The notes: a model not told the origin generated them from the letters alone. A stretch of DNA of 64,000 nt from Citrobacter amalonaticus (GCF_002918555.1 NZ_PQMB01000002.1:597169-661168), one strand, 5' to 3'; counted from the stretch's first letter, positions 53,320 through 63,339 are shown. Numbers and translations: made by a program.

Positions 53320-54048
53320 ATGAGTATTCAATTAAACGGCATTAACTGCTTCTACGGCGCGCATCAGGCGCTGTTCGATATCACGCTGGATTGCCCGCAG
53401 GGTGAAACACTGGTGTTACTTGGCCCTAGCGGCGCGGGTAAAAGCTCGCTGCTGCGTGTACTCAATCTGCTTGAGATGCCCCGTTCCGGCACGCTCAACA
53501 TTGCAGGTAATCATTTCGACTTTACTAAGACCCCGTCAGATAAAGCGATTCGCGAGCTGCGTCAGAACGTTGGGATGGTCTTTCAGCAATATAATCTGTG
53601 GCCGCATCTGACCGTAGTGCAGAACCTGATCGAAGCTCCCTGCCGCGTGCTGGGGTTGACGAAAGACCAGGCGCTGGCGCGTGCGGAGAAGCTGCTGGAA
53701 CGTCTGCGTCTGAAGCCCTACAGCGATCGCTACCCGCTGCACCTCTCCGGTGGTCAGCAACAGCGTGTGGCGATTGCCCGCGCGCTGATGATGGAACCCC
53801 AGGTGCTGCTGTTTGATGAACCCACCGCCGCACTGGATCCGGAAATCACCGCACAGATCGTCAGCATTATTCGCGAACTGGCGGAAACCAAAATTACCCA
53901 GGTGATCGTTACCCATGAAGTGGAAGTGGCGCGTAAAACCGCCAGTCGTGTGGTGTATATGGAAAACGGTCATATCGTCGAGTTTGGTGATGCGAGCTGC
54001 TTTGCCAACCCGCAAACCGAAGCATTTAAAAACTACTTATCTCACTAA
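53320..54048 (+). CDS. artP: Arginine ABC transporter ATP-binding protein ArtP
   Basis: ATPase of the arginine importer. The start [18 protein letters not shown] gives 242 residues, as in E. coli; 24 upstream codons are open but extend into the operator. Walker [10 protein letters not shown], signature [15 protein letters not shown] and [13 protein letters not shown] are present. The first gene of artPIQM; artI follows after 17 bp. Confidence 0.98.
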   Translation: MSIQLNGINCFYGAHQALFDITLDCPQGETLVLLGPSGAGKSSLLRVLNLLEMPRSGTLNIAGNHFDFTKTPSDKAIRELRQNVGMVFQQYNLWPHLTVVQNLIEAPCRVLGLTKDQALARAEKLLERLRLKPYSDRYPLHLSGGQQQRVAIARALMMEPQVLLFDEPTAALDPEITAQIVSIIRELAETKITQVIVTHEVEVARKTASRVVYMENGHIVEFGDASCFANPQTEAFKNYLSH

Positions 54049-54065
54049 GATTCGGGACAAAAGCC

Positions 54066-54797
54066 ATGAAAAAAGTTCTGATTGCCGCACTAATTGTAGG
54101 CTTTAGCCTTTCCGCTACAGCAGCCCAGACCCTTCGTTTTGCAACCGAAGCGTCCTATCCTCCGTTTGAATCAATGGATGCCAATAACCAGATCGTCGGC
54201 TTCGACGTTGATCTGGCCAATGCCCTGTGTAAAGAGATCGATGCCACCTGTACCTTCACAAACCAGGCGTTCGACAGCCTGATCCCAAGCCTGAAATTCC
54301 GTCGCTTCGACGCCGTAATGGCAGGTATGGATATCACGCCAGAACGTGAAAAACAGGTGCTGTTCACCACGCCTTACTACGACAACTCCGCGCTGTTTGT
54401 CGGTCAGCAGGGTAAGTACACCACTATCGATCAGCTGAAAGGTAAGAAAGTGGGCGTACAGAACGGGACGACGCACCAGAAATTCATTATGGATAAACAT
54501 CCGGAAATCACTACCGTGCCTTATGACAGCTATCAGAACGCGAAGCTGGATCTGCAAAACGGGCGTATTGACGGCGTGTTCGGCGATACCGCTGTGGTTA
54601 CCGAGTGGCTGAAGGATAATCCAAAGCTGGCGTCGGTTGGCGACAAAGTCACCGATAAAGATTACTTCGGCACCGGTCTTGGCATCGCGGTTCGTCAGGA
54701 CAACACCGAGCTGCAGCAGAAATTCAATACTGCGCTGGAAAAAGTGAAGAAAGATGGGACTTACGAGACCATCTATAACAAATGGTTCCAGAAGTAA
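54066..54797 (+). CDS. artI: Arginine-family periplasmic binding protein ArtI
   Basis: Periplasmic amino-acid-binding protein (SBP family 3) of 243 residues with a 19-residue signal ending ATAAQ. Conserved FATEASYPPFE and FGDTAVVTEWL blocks bind the ligand amino and guanidino groups. About two thirds of residues are shared with ArtJ at 56367, a clear duplication. Ligand specificity of ArtI is less certain than that of ArtJ. Confidence 0.97.
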   Translation: MKKVLIAALIVGFSLSATAAQTLRFATEASYPPFESMDANNQIVGFDVDLANALCKEIDATCTFTNQAFDSLIPSLKFRRFDAVMAGMDITPEREKQVLFTTPYYDNSALFVGQQGKYTTIDQLKGKKVGVQNGTTHQKFIMDKHPEITTVPYDSYQNAKLDLQNGRIDGVFGDTAVVTEWLKDNPKLASVGDKVTDKDYFGTGLGIAVRQDNTELQQKFNTALEKVKKDGTYETIYNKWFQK

Positions 54798-54803
54798 TCC
54801 TTG

Positions 54804-55520
54804 ATGAACGAATTTTTTCCTTTAGCAAGTGCCGCCGGGATGACCGTCGGCCTTGCCGTTTGCGCGCTGATTGTCGGCCTGGCGCTGGCAATGTTTTTTG
54901 CCGTCTGGGAGTCAGCAAAATGGCGCCCGGTGGCATGGACCGGCACGGGACTGGTAACCATTCTGCGCGGCCTGCCGGAAATTCTGGTGGTGCTGTTTAT
55001 CTATTTCGGTTCCTCCCAGCTTCTTCTGACGCTGTCTGACGGCTTTACGATCCCTCTCGGTTTTGCGCAGATCCCTGTGCAGATGGAGATCGAAAACTTC
55101 GACGTCAGCCCGTTCCTGTGCGGTGTGATCGCCCTCTCTCTGCTTTATGCGGCCTATGCCTCGCAAACGCTGCGCGGCGCGCTGAAAGCGGTCCCCATCG
55201 GTCAGTGGGAATCCGGTCAGGCGCTGGGCTTATCAAAGACGGCGATATTCTTCCGTCTGGTGATGCCGCAAATGTGGCGTCACGCTTTGCCTGGATTGGG
55301 CAATCAGTGGCTGGTGCTGTTAAAAGATACCGCCCTGGTCAGCCTTATCAGCGTCAACGATCTGATGCTACAAACCAAGAGCATTGCAACCCGGACTCAG
55401 GAGCCGTTTAACTGGTATATCATTGCGGCGGCAATCTACCTGGTGATTACGCTCATCAGTCAGTACATTCTCAAACGCATTGACCTGCACACGACACGTT
55501 TTGAGCGGAGACCAGGCTGA
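54804..55520 (+). CDS. artQ: Arginine ABC transporter permease ArtQ
   Basis: Inner-membrane permease of 238 residues with five helices and the EAA-like loop ([23 protein letters not shown]). The ATG at 54804 was chosen over a TTG one codon earlier. The stop overlaps the artM start by one base (TGATG), so the two are coupled. Confidence 0.97.
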   Translation: MNEFFPLASAAGMTVGLAVCALIVGLALAMFFAVWESAKWRPVAWTGTGLVTILRGLPEILVVLFIYFGSSQLLLTLSDGFTIPLGFAQIPVQMEIENFDVSPFLCGVIALSLLYAAYASQTLRGALKAVPIGQWESGQALGLSKTAIFFRLVMPQMWRHALPGLGNQWLVLLKDTALVSLISVNDLMLQTKSIATRTQEPFNWYIIAAAIYLVITLISQYILKRIDLHTTRFERRPG

Positions 55521-56188
55521 TGTTTGAGTATTTACCTCAACTGTTGAAAGGGCTGCATACCAGCCTGACGCTCACCGTGGCGTCTATCGCCGTTGCGCTC
55601 GTTATGGCGCTGATTTTCACCATCATTCTGACGCTGAAAACATCCGTGCTGGAGTGGATAGTACGCGGCTATATCACGCTCTTTACCGGTACGCCGCTGC
55701 TGGTGCAGATCTTCCTGATCTACTACGGACCGGGACAGTTTCCGTCTTTGCAGGAGTATCCGGTACTGTGGCATCTGCTGTCTGAGCCCTGGCTATGTGC
55801 GTTGATCGCGCTGTCGCTGAACAGTGCGGCCTATACCACGCAACTGTTCTACGGGGCGATCCGCGCCATTCCTGAGGGCCAGTGGCAGTCCTGCAGCGCG
55901 CTGGGGATGAGCAAGAAAGATACGCTGGCGATCCTGCTGCCGTATGCGTTAAAACGCTCCCTCTCTTCGTATTCCAACGAAGTGGTACTGGTCTTTAAGA
56001 GTACCTCTCTGGCCTATACCATTACGCTGATGGAAGTGATGGGTTACAGCCAGTTGCTGTACGGTCGCACTTACGATGTGATGGTATTTGGCGCGGCTGG
56101 CGTCATTTACCTGGTAGTCAACGGGTTGCTGACGTTGATGATGCGTATGATCGAGCGTAAAGCGCTGGCGTTTGAACGCAGAAACTAA
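55520..56188 (+). CDS. artM: Arginine ABC transporter permease ArtM
   Basis: Second permease of the arginine importer, 222 residues, as in E. coli, with EAA loop CSALGMSKKDTLAILLPYALKR. It is the last gene of artPIQM, followed by a strong terminator. Confidence 0.97.
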   Translation: MFEYLPQLLKGLHTSLTLTVASIAVALVMALIFTIILTLKTSVLEWIVRGYITLFTGTPLLVQIFLIYYGPGQFPSLQEYPVLWHLLSEPWLCALIALSLNSAAYTTQLFYGAIRAIPEGQWQSCSALGMSKKDTLAILLPYALKRSLSSYSNEVVLVFKSTSLAYTITLMEVMGYSQLLYGRTYDVMVFGAAGVIYLVVNGLLTLMMRMIERKALAFERRN

Positions 56189-56218
56189 TCGATAAACTGC
56201 ATAAAACAGAATCAACGA

Positions 56219-56252
56219 GACGGACAACTTTCACAGTTGTCCGTCTTTTTTT
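56219..56252 (+). terminator. Intrinsic terminator of artPIQM
   Basis: A perfect 11-bp stem GACGGACAACT / AGTTGTCCGTC is followed by seven T, 30 bp past the artM stop. Confidence 0.9.
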
Positions 56253-56259
56253 ATTTCTT

Positions 56260-56298
56260 AAAAAATATTAAATCAATTTTATTGCATAAAAATTCAAT
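56260..56298. promoter_or_regulatory. Tandem ARG boxes upstream of artJ
   Basis: Two 18-bp ARG boxes at 56260-56277 and 56281-56298 (ATTGCATAAAAATTCAAT) are separated by three bases, the canonical ArgR hexamer arrangement. The second box differs from the consensus at one conserved position. Confidence 0.65.
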
Positions 56299-56366
56299 AA
56301 CTGGCATTGTGATTCCTGCCGCAGATACGGCGAATAATCATAAGATTGACAGACGGGAGTGACACC

Positions 56367-57098
56367 ATGAAAAAGTTAGTTCTGGCCGTATTACTGGCTT
56401 CCTTCGCCGTCGGCGCCTCTGCCGCAGAAAAAATCAGCTTCGGCGTCTCTGCAACCTATCCACCGTTTGAATCGCTGGATGCGAATAATCAGATCGTTGG
56501 CTTCGACCTCGACCTGGCGAAAGCCCTGTGCAAGCAAATGCAGGCAGAATGTACGTTCACCAACCATGCCTTTGACAGCCTGATCCCGGCGCTGAAATTT
56601 AAGAAATATGATGCGGTGATCTCCGGTATGGATATCACGCCAGAGCGTAGCAAACAGGTGGCATTCACCCACCCCTACTACGCAAACTCTGCGCTGGTGA
56701 TTGCGAAGAAAGATGCCTATAAAACCTTCGCCGACCTGAAAGGTAAGCGTATCGGTATGGAAAATGGCACCACCCACCAGAAATACCTGCAGGATAAACA
56801 CCCTGAAGTCAAAACGGTAGCGTATGACAGTTACCAGAATGCGATTATTGACCTGAAAAATGGCCGTATCGATGGCGTGTTCGGCGACACCGCTGTAGTA
56901 AATGAGTGGCTGAAAACCAACCCACAGCTGGGGGCTGCAACAGAGAAAGTCACCGATCCGCAGTATTTCGGTACTGGTCTCGGTATCGCCGTTCGTCCTG
57001 ATAACAAGGCGCTGCTGGATAAACTGAACGGCGCGCTGGTAGCGATCAAAGCCGATGGCACGTATCAAAAAATCAGCGACCAGTGGTTTCCGCAGTAA
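56367..57098 (+). CDS. artJ: L-arginine periplasmic binding protein ArtJ
   Basis: High-affinity L-arginine-binding protein feeding ArtPQM. The start MKKLVLAVLLASFAVGASA gives 243 residues with a signal peptide cut after ASA; seven upstream codons are rejected. It has its own ArgR-controlled promoter and terminator, so its level can be set apart from artPIQM. Confidence 0.97.
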   Translation: MKKLVLAVLLASFAVGASAAEKISFGVSATYPPFESLDANNQIVGFDLDLAKALCKQMQAECTFTNHAFDSLIPALKFKKYDAVISGMDITPERSKQVAFTHPYYANSALVIAKKDAYKTFADLKGKRIGMENGTTHQKYLQDKHPEVKTVAYDSYQNAIIDLKNGRIDGVFGDTAVVNEWLKTNPQLGAATEKVTDPQYFGTGLGIAVRPDNKALLDKLNGALVAIKADGTYQKISDQWFPQ

Positions 57099-57113
57099 GC
57101 CTGAATCTACCTG

Positions 57114-57137
57114 AAAACCCGCGAACGCGGGTTTTTT
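57114..57137. terminator. Bidirectional terminator between artJ and rlmC
   Basis: The stem AAAACCCGCG / CGCGGGTTTT, with a two-base AA turn at its tip, is flanked by A and T runs. It serves the convergent artJ and rlmC and overlaps the rlmC stop codon. Confidence 0.85.
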
Positions 57138-58263
57138 ATTGCCTGACGAGCAGCGTCAGCACTTCGTAGTGCGCGGTATGCGGAAACATATCGAAGAGCT
57201 GGACGCGTTCGATTCGGTAATCCGGAAGTTCATGGATGTCTTTCGCCATACTGCGGGCGTTACAGCTGGAATAGATAATAAACGGCGGCGCCATCTGCGT
57301 GAGATAATCACACAGAGGTTTGCCAATACCGCGACGCGGCGGATTCACCAGCACCAGTTCTGGTACCGCCTCTTGCCGGGTGGCAAATTGAGTAGAGTCC
57401 AGCGCCTGAAAGTGCAGATTCGTTAGCCCCAGTTCGGCGGCAGACTGTTTTGCACAGGCTATCGCCTCAGGTGCGATTTCAATCCCGGTTAGCTGCATCT
57501 GCGGCGTCGCACAATGCAGGCCAAAACCGCCCACCCCACAGAACAGATCCCACATGTGATTCACCGGAAGCTGACGCACCCAGCTGCGCGCCGTCGCATA
57601 CAATTCACTTGCGACAACCGGGTTAGTCTGGAAGAAACTTTGCGGGCGGATCCACAGAGGAACCTCGTTAAAACGCTCTGCCAGAGCCTGCTGTTTGGTC
57701 AGGAAAATCTCCTCCTCCCCTTCCATAATCGCCATATGTACCGGCTGGATGTTAGCCGTTATCACCTTCAGTTGCGGTAGCTGCGCCTGTAACCACGGCA
57801 GCGCCGCATACAGCTGTGCCAGTTTGGTCTGCGACCGCAGGACAAAACGCAGCATCATGCCGCCATCAAGCTGGCTTTCCGTCAGCAAAATGTACTTCAG
57901 CTCACCGCGTTTACGTGCCACGTTGTACGGCGTTAATCCTGCCCGGGCAATGAATGGTTTTAGCGCGGAAAATACCGGTGCAAACGAGGCGGGATAGAGC
58001 GGACAATCACACAGATCCTCCGGGGTACCGTCGCGATGCAGCATCCCCAGCAAAGGCTTCTCCACGCTGCCGCTGACGACCATTTTAGCTTTATTACGAA
58101 AACCGGCTTCCGGGCCAGTGACGGGCGCGCCCCACTCGCCAACAGAAAAACCGGCAAGCAGGTGCTGCAGATCGGCTGTTTTAGCGAAAAGCTGATCGCG
58201 AATCGGCTGCGTTATCCACGGGCAGGAGCGACAGCGATCGGCGTCATAGAGTGCGCACTGCAT
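57136..58263 (-). CDS. rlmC: 23S rRNA (uracil747-C5)-methyltransferase
   Basis: RlmC (RumB) methylates U747 of 23S rRNA using SAM. The 375 residues match E. coli. Iron-sulfur cysteines are in the first 12 residues ([16 protein letters not shown]) and near DLCDCPLYP; the SAM site is [12 protein letters not shown] and the catalytic cysteine lies in [12 protein letters not shown]. Confidence 0.97.
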   Translation of the reverse strand: MQCALYDADRCRSCPWITQPIRDQLFAKTADLQHLLAGFSVGEWGAPVTGPEAGFRNKAKMVVSGSVEKPLLGMLHRDGTPEDLCDCPLYPASFAPVFSALKPFIARAGLTPYNVARKRGELKYILLTESQLDGGMMLRFVLRSQTKLAQLYAALPWLQAQLPQLKVITANIQPVHMAIMEGEEEIFLTKQQALAERFNEVPLWIRPQSFFQTNPVVASELYATARSWVRQLPVNHMWDLFCGVGGFGLHCATPQMQLTGIEIAPEAIACAKQSAAELGLTNLHFQALDSTQFATRQEAVPELVLVNPPRRGIGKPLCDYLTQMAPPFIIYSSCNARSMAKDIHELPDYRIERVQLFDMFPHTAHYEVLTLLVRQ

Positions 58264-58303
58264 ACAAAAACCTTCAGATGATCAGGGGCGACGATTATAC
58301 ACA

Positions 58304-58792
58304 TTATTGCAAACGGAAGAACCGCCGACTCGCCGCAGGAATAAACAGCAGCAGCAAAACCAGTATATCGGGGAGTTTTTGCATCATCAGCGTACGGAAA
58401 ATTTCACGCTTTGACTCTCCGGCAATACTGAACAATTCCGGATAACCGTACCCCAGCGAGGCCGCCCACAGGTACCCGGCGGCAATAATTTGCGTCAGCA
58501 GATAGGTCCAGCGCGCCCAGTTACGTCCCTTCACCAGCGAAAAGGCGCACCAGATTTCAACGAAAACCAGCACCAGACTGCCCAGAAAAACCAGCGTCAG
58601 GCTCCACGTCTGCACACTGCGATGAACAAAATCGACCAGCCCACGTACGCCGAGCGTGTTAAAAATCATCAGCAGATCGAGGCAGCGGATCATAATAATG
58701 GCGAGCGCCGCCACCTGCACCAGCGCAGGCACATTTAAGCGGGCATGTGATGAGGATGTTTTTTTAAAAAATCCCAACGATTCGTCTTCCAT
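58304..58792 (-). CDS. ybjO: Inner-membrane protein YbjO (DUF2593)
   Basis: A 162-residue membrane protein with about four helices; length and sequence match E. coli YbjO. Function unknown. The start MEDESLGFFKKTSSSHARL was chosen by homology; the 30 upstream codons cross the hairpin of the potI terminator. The ribosome-binding region lies in the 3' arm of that hairpin. Confidence 0.9.
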   Translation of the reverse strand: MEDESLGFFKKTSSSHARLNVPALVQVAALAIIMIRCLDLLMIFNTLGVRGLVDFVHRSVQTWSLTLVFLGSLVLVFVEIWCAFSLVKGRNWARWTYLLTQIIAAGYLWAASLGYGYPELFSIAGESKREIFRTLMMQKLPDILVLLLLFIPAASRRFFRLQ

Positions 58793-58793
58793 G

Positions 58794-58824
58794 AAAACTT
58801 CACCGCACAACGTGCGCGGTGAAG
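58794..58824 (-). terminator. Terminator-like hairpin between potI and ybjO
   Basis: On the reverse strand CTTCACCGC pairs with GCGGTGAAG around a nine-base loop and is followed by TTTTC and the ybjO ATG. It probably ends or attenuates potFGHI transcription and could also mask the ybjO ribosome site. Confidence 0.65.
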
Positions 58825-58853
58825 AATAGCCAGGTTGGCAAATTTTAGTTTCT

Positions 58854-59699
58854 TCAGCCGCGTCTTGCACGCTGGATATCACGGATCCGCTGTTTTTCCG
58901 TACGGGCCATCAGATACCAGGCGATAAATCCGACAATTCCGACCACGCCGAGAATAAGCGTCGCCAGCGCGTTGATTTTCGGATTCACCCCCATCCGCAC
59001 GCTGGAGAAGACCAGCATTGGCAGCGTGGTCGCCCCCGGCCCGGAGACAAAGCTGGCAATGACCAGGTCGTCAAGCGACAGCGTAAAAGCCAGCAGCCAG
59101 CCGGAGATAATCGCGGGCATAATCATCGGCAGCGTGATAACGAAGAACACCTTTAGCGGCGTCGCCCCCAGATCCATCGCGGCCTCTTCAATCGAGCGAT
59201 CCACCTCGCGCAAACGCGAGGAGATCACCACCGCCACATAGGCCGTACAGAAGGTCACATGGGCTAACCAGATAGTGAGCATACCGCGATCCGACGGCCA
59301 GCCAATGGCATGTCCGAGGGCCACAAAAAGCAGCAGCAGCGACAATCCCGTTATCACATCGGGCATTACCAGCGGTGCAGTAATCATAAACGCAAATCCG
59401 TTTGAGCCGCGAAAACGGCCAAAGCGCACCATCACTACCGCAGCAATCGTGCCAAGAATCGCCGCCATTGTCGCCGCACAGGCAGCAATGGTTAAGCTTA
59501 AGCCCACCGCGCTCATCATGGCATCATCACGGAACAGTTCGCCATACCAGCGCGTTGACCATCCCGCCCAGACGGTCACCAGTTTAGAGCTGTTAAATGA
59601 GTAGATAACCAGCATCAGCATCGGCGCATAGAGGAATGTAAACCCGAGCACCAGAATAAAAATGCGCCAGGGCGAACGAATTACCGGTAAGTTGTTCAT
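58854..59699 (-). CDS. potI: Putrescine ABC transporter permease PotI
   Basis: Permease of the putrescine-specific PotFGHI importer, 281 residues with six helices and the EAA loop EEAAMDLGATPLKVFFVITLP. The start MNNLPVIRSPWRIFILV was chosen; it overlaps the potH stop by four bases (ATGA). Confidence 0.97.
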   Translation of the reverse strand: MNNLPVIRSPWRIFILVLGFTFLYAPMLMLVIYSFNSSKLVTVWAGWSTRWYGELFRDDAMMSAVGLSLTIAACAATMAAILGTIAAVVMVRFGRFRGSNGFAFMITAPLVMPDVITGLSLLLLFVALGHAIGWPSDRGMLTIWLAHVTFCTAYVAVVISSRLREVDRSIEEAAMDLGATPLKVFFVITLPMIMPAIISGWLLAFTLSLDDLVIASFVSGPGATTLPMLVFSSVRMGVNPKINALATLILGVVGIVGFIAWYLMARTEKQRIRDIQRARRG

Positions 59700-60649
59700 C
59701 CGTGTACCTCTCCGCTTTTTTGCTGATGTTTGTGGAACCACATAATCGGCACAATCAACAGCAGCAGCATAATAATGGCGACCGCTGAGGCGACCGGCCA
59801 GTCGCGGTTATTGAAGAACTCCTGCCACAATATGCGGCCAATCATGATACTGTCCGGCCCGCCGAGCAGTTCAGGGATCACAAACTCCCCTACCGCAGGA
59901 ATGAACACCAGCATGGAACCAGCGATAATCCCGCCTTTGGTCAAGGGAACAATCACGCTGAAAAAGGTTTTCAATGGACGCGCGCCTAAATCCAGCGACG
60001 CTTCTACCAGGGAATAGTCGATTCGCGTCAGCGCGGTATAAATCGGCAACACCATAAACGGTAAATAGGCATACACAATGCCAATATAGACCGCCAGATT
60101 GGTATGCAGAATGGTCAGCGGTTGATCGATAACACCCAGCCACATCAGGAAATTATTCAGCACGCCGTTATTTTTCAGGATCCCCATCCAGGCATAAACA
60201 CGAATCAAAAAAGAGGTCCATGAAGGCAGGATCACCAGCAACAACAGAATATTGCGCGTGGAAGGCTTACTGTGCGCCACCGCCCAGGCCAGCGGATATC
60301 CCAGCAGCAGGCAGCAGAATGTTGAAATCCCTGCCACTTGCAACGACTGCAGATAGGCGTCGAAATAGAGCGGATCGTCAGTGAGTTGCAGGTAGTTGCC
60401 GAGATTAAGGGTTATCGACAGTTGTCCGTCAGCCCATTCCATCAGCCCGGTGTACGGAGGAATTGCTCGCGCCATTTCCGCCAGGCTAATTTTGAAGACG
60501 ATCAGAAAGGGAAGCAAAAATAGCAGTATCAGCCAGACGTAAGGCAGCGCAATCACCAGCTTGCGTCCATGCTTCATTTGCATTCGCGCCAGCCAGAGCC
60601 GGAAGCCGCCCTGTTTCTCCACGTGAGCAGGAGGTTCAAGTGTACTCAT
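59696..60649 (-). CDS. potH: Putrescine ABC transporter permease PotH
   Basis: Partner permease of PotI, 317 residues as in E. coli, with six helices and the EAA loop VEASLDLGARPLKTFFSVIVP. It lies nine bases after potG. Confidence 0.97.
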   Translation of the reverse strand: MSTLEPPAHVEKQGGFRLWLARMQMKHGRKLVIALPYVWLILLFLLPFLIVFKISLAEMARAIPPYTGLMEWADGQLSITLNLGNYLQLTDDPLYFDAYLQSLQVAGISTFCCLLLGYPLAWAVAHSKPSTRNILLLLVILPSWTSFLIRVYAWMGILKNNGVLNNFLMWLGVIDQPLTILHTNLAVYIGIVYAYLPFMVLPIYTALTRIDYSLVEASLDLGARPLKTFFSVIVPLTKGGIIAGSMLVFIPAVGEFVIPELLGGPDSIMIGRILWQEFFNNRDWPVASAVAIIMLLLLIVPIMWFHKHQQKSGEVHG

Positions 60650-60658
60650 TTTTGCTCC

Positions 60659-61792
60659 TTAAACCGTCAACACCACACAGCTGTCCGCATCCCAGCACAG
60701 GCGCACCTCATCGCCCCAGGTCGGCAGACCTTTGCGGTAGCGGTGTACATTCTGCAACTGGGCGCTAATCATCTGCCCGCTCTTCAGACGAACATGATAA
60801 ACAGAGAGATCGCCAAGATAGGCAATGTGTACAACTTCGCCCACGGCAAAGTTATAGCCGTCAGCAGGCGGCTCTTCGCACAGCATGATCTTCTCCGGGC
60901 GGAGCGCCACATGCACCGGTACGTTATCCACCACCGAAGCATCCGGATCGACCTTCAACGGATGGACAAGTCCCGGCGACCAGATCACCAGCCCGTCATC
61001 CTGGCGTGCTTTCAGTTGCCCTTCGAAGACGTTAACCGAACCGATAAACTCTGCACTGTAGCGCGTGGTCGGGTGCTCATAAATCTCCTCGGGTTCACCG
61101 ATTTGCACAAACTTACCGCGATTCATGATCGCAATGCGCCCGGCCATCGTCATGGCCTCCTCCTGGTCATGGGTCACCATCACACAGGTTGCCCCCACGC
61201 GCTCAAGAATATCCACAACCTCAAGCTGCATCCGGTCGCGAAGCTTTTTATCCAACGCCCCCATCGGTTCATCAAGTAGCAACAGCTTTGGGCGTTTTGC
61301 AAGACTGCGCGCCAGCGCCACGCGCTGACGCTGGCCGCCGGAGAGCTGATGCGGTTTGCGTTTGGCGAATTCCCGCATATGCACCAGCCCCAGCATTTCA
61401 TCGACCCGACTGGCAATTTCCGCTTTCGGCAATTTGTCCTGCCTGAGGCCAAAGGCGATATTTTGCTCTACCGTCATATGGGGGAACAGCGCATAGGACT
61501 GGAACATCATATTGACAGGACGCAAATAAGGGGGCACCTGCGCCAGGTCGGCGCCATCCAGCATAATCTGCCCGCTGGTGGGTTGTTCAAAGCCTGCCAG
61601 CATGCGCAGCAGCGTAGATTTTCCACAGCCGGAAGCCCCCAGCAGAGCAAAAATTTCACCTTTATAAATAGTCAGGCTGACATCATCCACTGCATGCTGG
61701 CCATCAAACGATTTGGTCAGATTACGTATTTCCAGAAGCGGCGTCAGCGCCTTACGGGTTTTCGCCTGCGGGCGTGGGGTTACGTCATTCAC
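60659..61792 (-). CDS. potG: Putrescine ABC transporter ATP-binding protein PotG
   Basis: ATPase of the putrescine importer. A GTG start at 61792 (then NDVTPRPQAKTRKAL) with GGAGAG upstream gives 377 residues, as in E. coli; an ATG 28 codons earlier lies within the potF-potG hairpins and was rejected. Walker A GASGCGKST, signature LSGGQRQRVALARSL and LLLLDEPMGALD are seen, with a C-terminal TOBE-type domain. Confidence 0.97.
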   Translation of the reverse strand: MNDVTPRPQAKTRKALTPLLEIRNLTKSFDGQHAVDDVSLTIYKGEIFALLGASGCGKSTLLRMLAGFEQPTSGQIMLDGADLAQVPPYLRPVNMMFQSYALFPHMTVEQNIAFGLRQDKLPKAEIASRVDEMLGLVHMREFAKRKPHQLSGGQRQRVALARSLAKRPKLLLLDEPMGALDKKLRDRMQLEVVDILERVGATCVMVTHDQEEAMTMAGRIAIMNRGKFVQIGEPEEIYEHPTTRYSAEFIGSVNVFEGQLKARQDDGLVIWSPGLVHPLKVDPDASVVDNVPVHVALRPEKIMLCEEPPADGYNFAVGEVVHIAYLGDLSVYHVRLKSGQMISAQLQNVHRYRKGLPTWGDEVRLCWDADSCVVLTV

Positions 61793-61821
61793 GGGGTGCT
61801 CTCCGGCATTGGCAAAAGATA

Positions 61822-61874
61822 GGCAAACGCACCGCGATGGTGCGTTTGCCCGCCCGCGCAAACGCAGGGCGGGC
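61822..61874 (-). promoter_or_regulatory. Two overlapping strong hairpins between potF and potG
   Basis: A perfect 12-bp stem (61822-61833 with 61839-61850, arms GGCAAACGCACC and its complement) overlaps by three bases an 8-bp stem GCCCGCCC / GGGCGGGC (61848-61855 with 61867-61874). Both lie in the 96-bp intercistronic gap and would protect the potF message or reduce downstream transcription. Confidence 0.6.
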
Positions 61875-61888
61875 AATGATGTCGTTTT

Positions 61889-63001
61889 TTATTTTCCGCT
61901 CTTCACTTTGGTCCAGGCACGCGTACGCACCCGGTCAATCTTCGGATCCTGAACCTTCAGCGTAAACAACCTGGCGCGTACATCGGCTGGCGGGTAGATG
62001 CCCGGATTGTCACGAACATCCTTGCTGACCAGCGCCGTTGCTTCTTTGTTGGCGTTAGCATAGAACACATGGTCGGAGATATGGGCAATCACATCAGGTC
62101 GCAGTAAATAGTTAAGGAACTGCCAGGCTTCCTCTTTATTTTTGGCATCGGCAGGCATCGCAAACACATCAAAGAACGCCATCGCCCCCTCTTTCGGGAT
62201 CAAGAAAGAGATATTGACGCCGTTTTTCGCCTCTTTAGCGCGGTTAGCCGCCTGCCAGACATCCCCTGCCCAGCCGATAGCCACGCAGGTATCGCCATTT
62301 GCCAGATCGTTGATGTACTGCGAGGAGTGGAAGTAGCGAATATTCGGGCGCAGTTTCAGCAGCAGGTCGGTCGCAGGCCCGGTATAATCATCCGCTTTGG
62401 TGCTGTTAGGATCCTTGCCCAGGTAATTCAGCACGGTGGCAAAAACCTCTTCAGGCGCATCGAGGAATGAGACTCCGCAGCTTTTCAGCTTCTCCAGATT
62501 TTCCGGTTTCAGCACCAGATCCCAACTGTTAACCGGCGCGTCGGCGCCCAATACCGCCTTTACCTTATCCACGTTGTAACCGATACCGGTGGTTGCCCAC
62601 ATATACGGCATCGCAAATTTATTGTCAGGATCGTGCTTCGCCACCAGTTTGAGCAGTTCCGGATCGAGATTTTTCCAGCCCGGCAGTTTGCTCTTATCCA
62701 GCGGCTGGAAGACGCCAGCAGCAAGCTGACGCTCCAGGAAACTGGCCGACGGCACCACCAGGTCAAAACCGGTGCTCCCGGCCATCAATTTACCTTCCAG
62801 CACTTCGTTGGAGTCAAACACATCATAGATAACTTTTATACCGGTCTCTTTTTCAAAATTCGCCACCGTATCCGGGGCGATATAATCAGACCAGTTATAA
62901 ATATGGAGTGTTTTCTGTTCAGCGGCGAGCGTGCCGGCAGAGACGGTCATCAGGGCACCCACAACCAGACCCGATAGCCATTTTTTATTTAAGGCGGTCA
63001 T
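61889..63001 (-). CDS. potF: Putrescine periplasmic binding protein PotF
   Basis: Binds putrescine and delivers it to PotGHI. The 370 residues start with a 26-residue signal peptide (ending GTLAA) and a YNWSDYIAPDTV block; acidic and aromatic residues typical for polyamine binding are conserved with E. coli. First gene of potFGHI, separated from potG by strong hairpins. Confidence 0.97.
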   Translation of the reverse strand: MTALNKKWLSGLVVGALMTVSAGTLAAEQKTLHIYNWSDYIAPDTVANFEKETGIKVIYDVFDSNEVLEGKLMAGSTGFDLVVPSASFLERQLAAGVFQPLDKSKLPGWKNLDPELLKLVAKHDPDNKFAMPYMWATTGIGYNVDKVKAVLGADAPVNSWDLVLKPENLEKLKSCGVSFLDAPEEVFATVLNYLGKDPNSTKADDYTGPATDLLLKLRPNIRYFHSSQYINDLANGDTCVAIGWAGDVWQAANRAKEAKNGVNISFLIPKEGAMAFFDVFAMPADAKNKEEAWQFLNYLLRPDVIAHISDHVFYANANKEATALVSKDVRDNPGIYPPADVRARLFTLKVQDPKIDRVRTRAWTKVKSGK

Positions 63002-63339
63002 AATCTCTTTCCTTCTGAACGTTCGTTAACAAACGAACCAAAAAAGTCACATTCTAAGATATGCAGGAAACATGCATATTTTGTCATCTGGCGAAGTCGA
63101 GAAAAAGCTTACGCTCTCCCGGCTGTTATTGCTCGCTGCATCAGCGCATCGCAAGAATAACTTTAGCCAGGGTTTGCGGCTATAGCTCAGATTAAAAAAC
63201 GCCTTTTATCAATTTTTTATGCACGCTTTGTCTATGTGATAAAGCGAAACAGAGGGAAAGGAGGTGAATAATTCTTTAGAGAAAGGTTAAAAGCAGAATA
63301 AAAGCGTGAAATTTGCAGCCGCCCTGGTTGCGACTGCGC
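63002..63339. other. potF upstream region without genes
   Basis: About 340 bp before the repeat element, holding the potF promoter. A palindrome TGCAGGAAACATGCA near 63062 and an AACGTTCG...AACGAACC pair near the potF start are the only structures seen. No sigma-54 site was recognised. Confidence 0.4.

Noticed and set aside
63236-63270. Possible ribosome-site-led short peptide (GGAAAGGAGGTG) upstream of ybjN
   Set aside because: AGGAGGTGA is striking, but the next start codons give no frame longer than a few codons.
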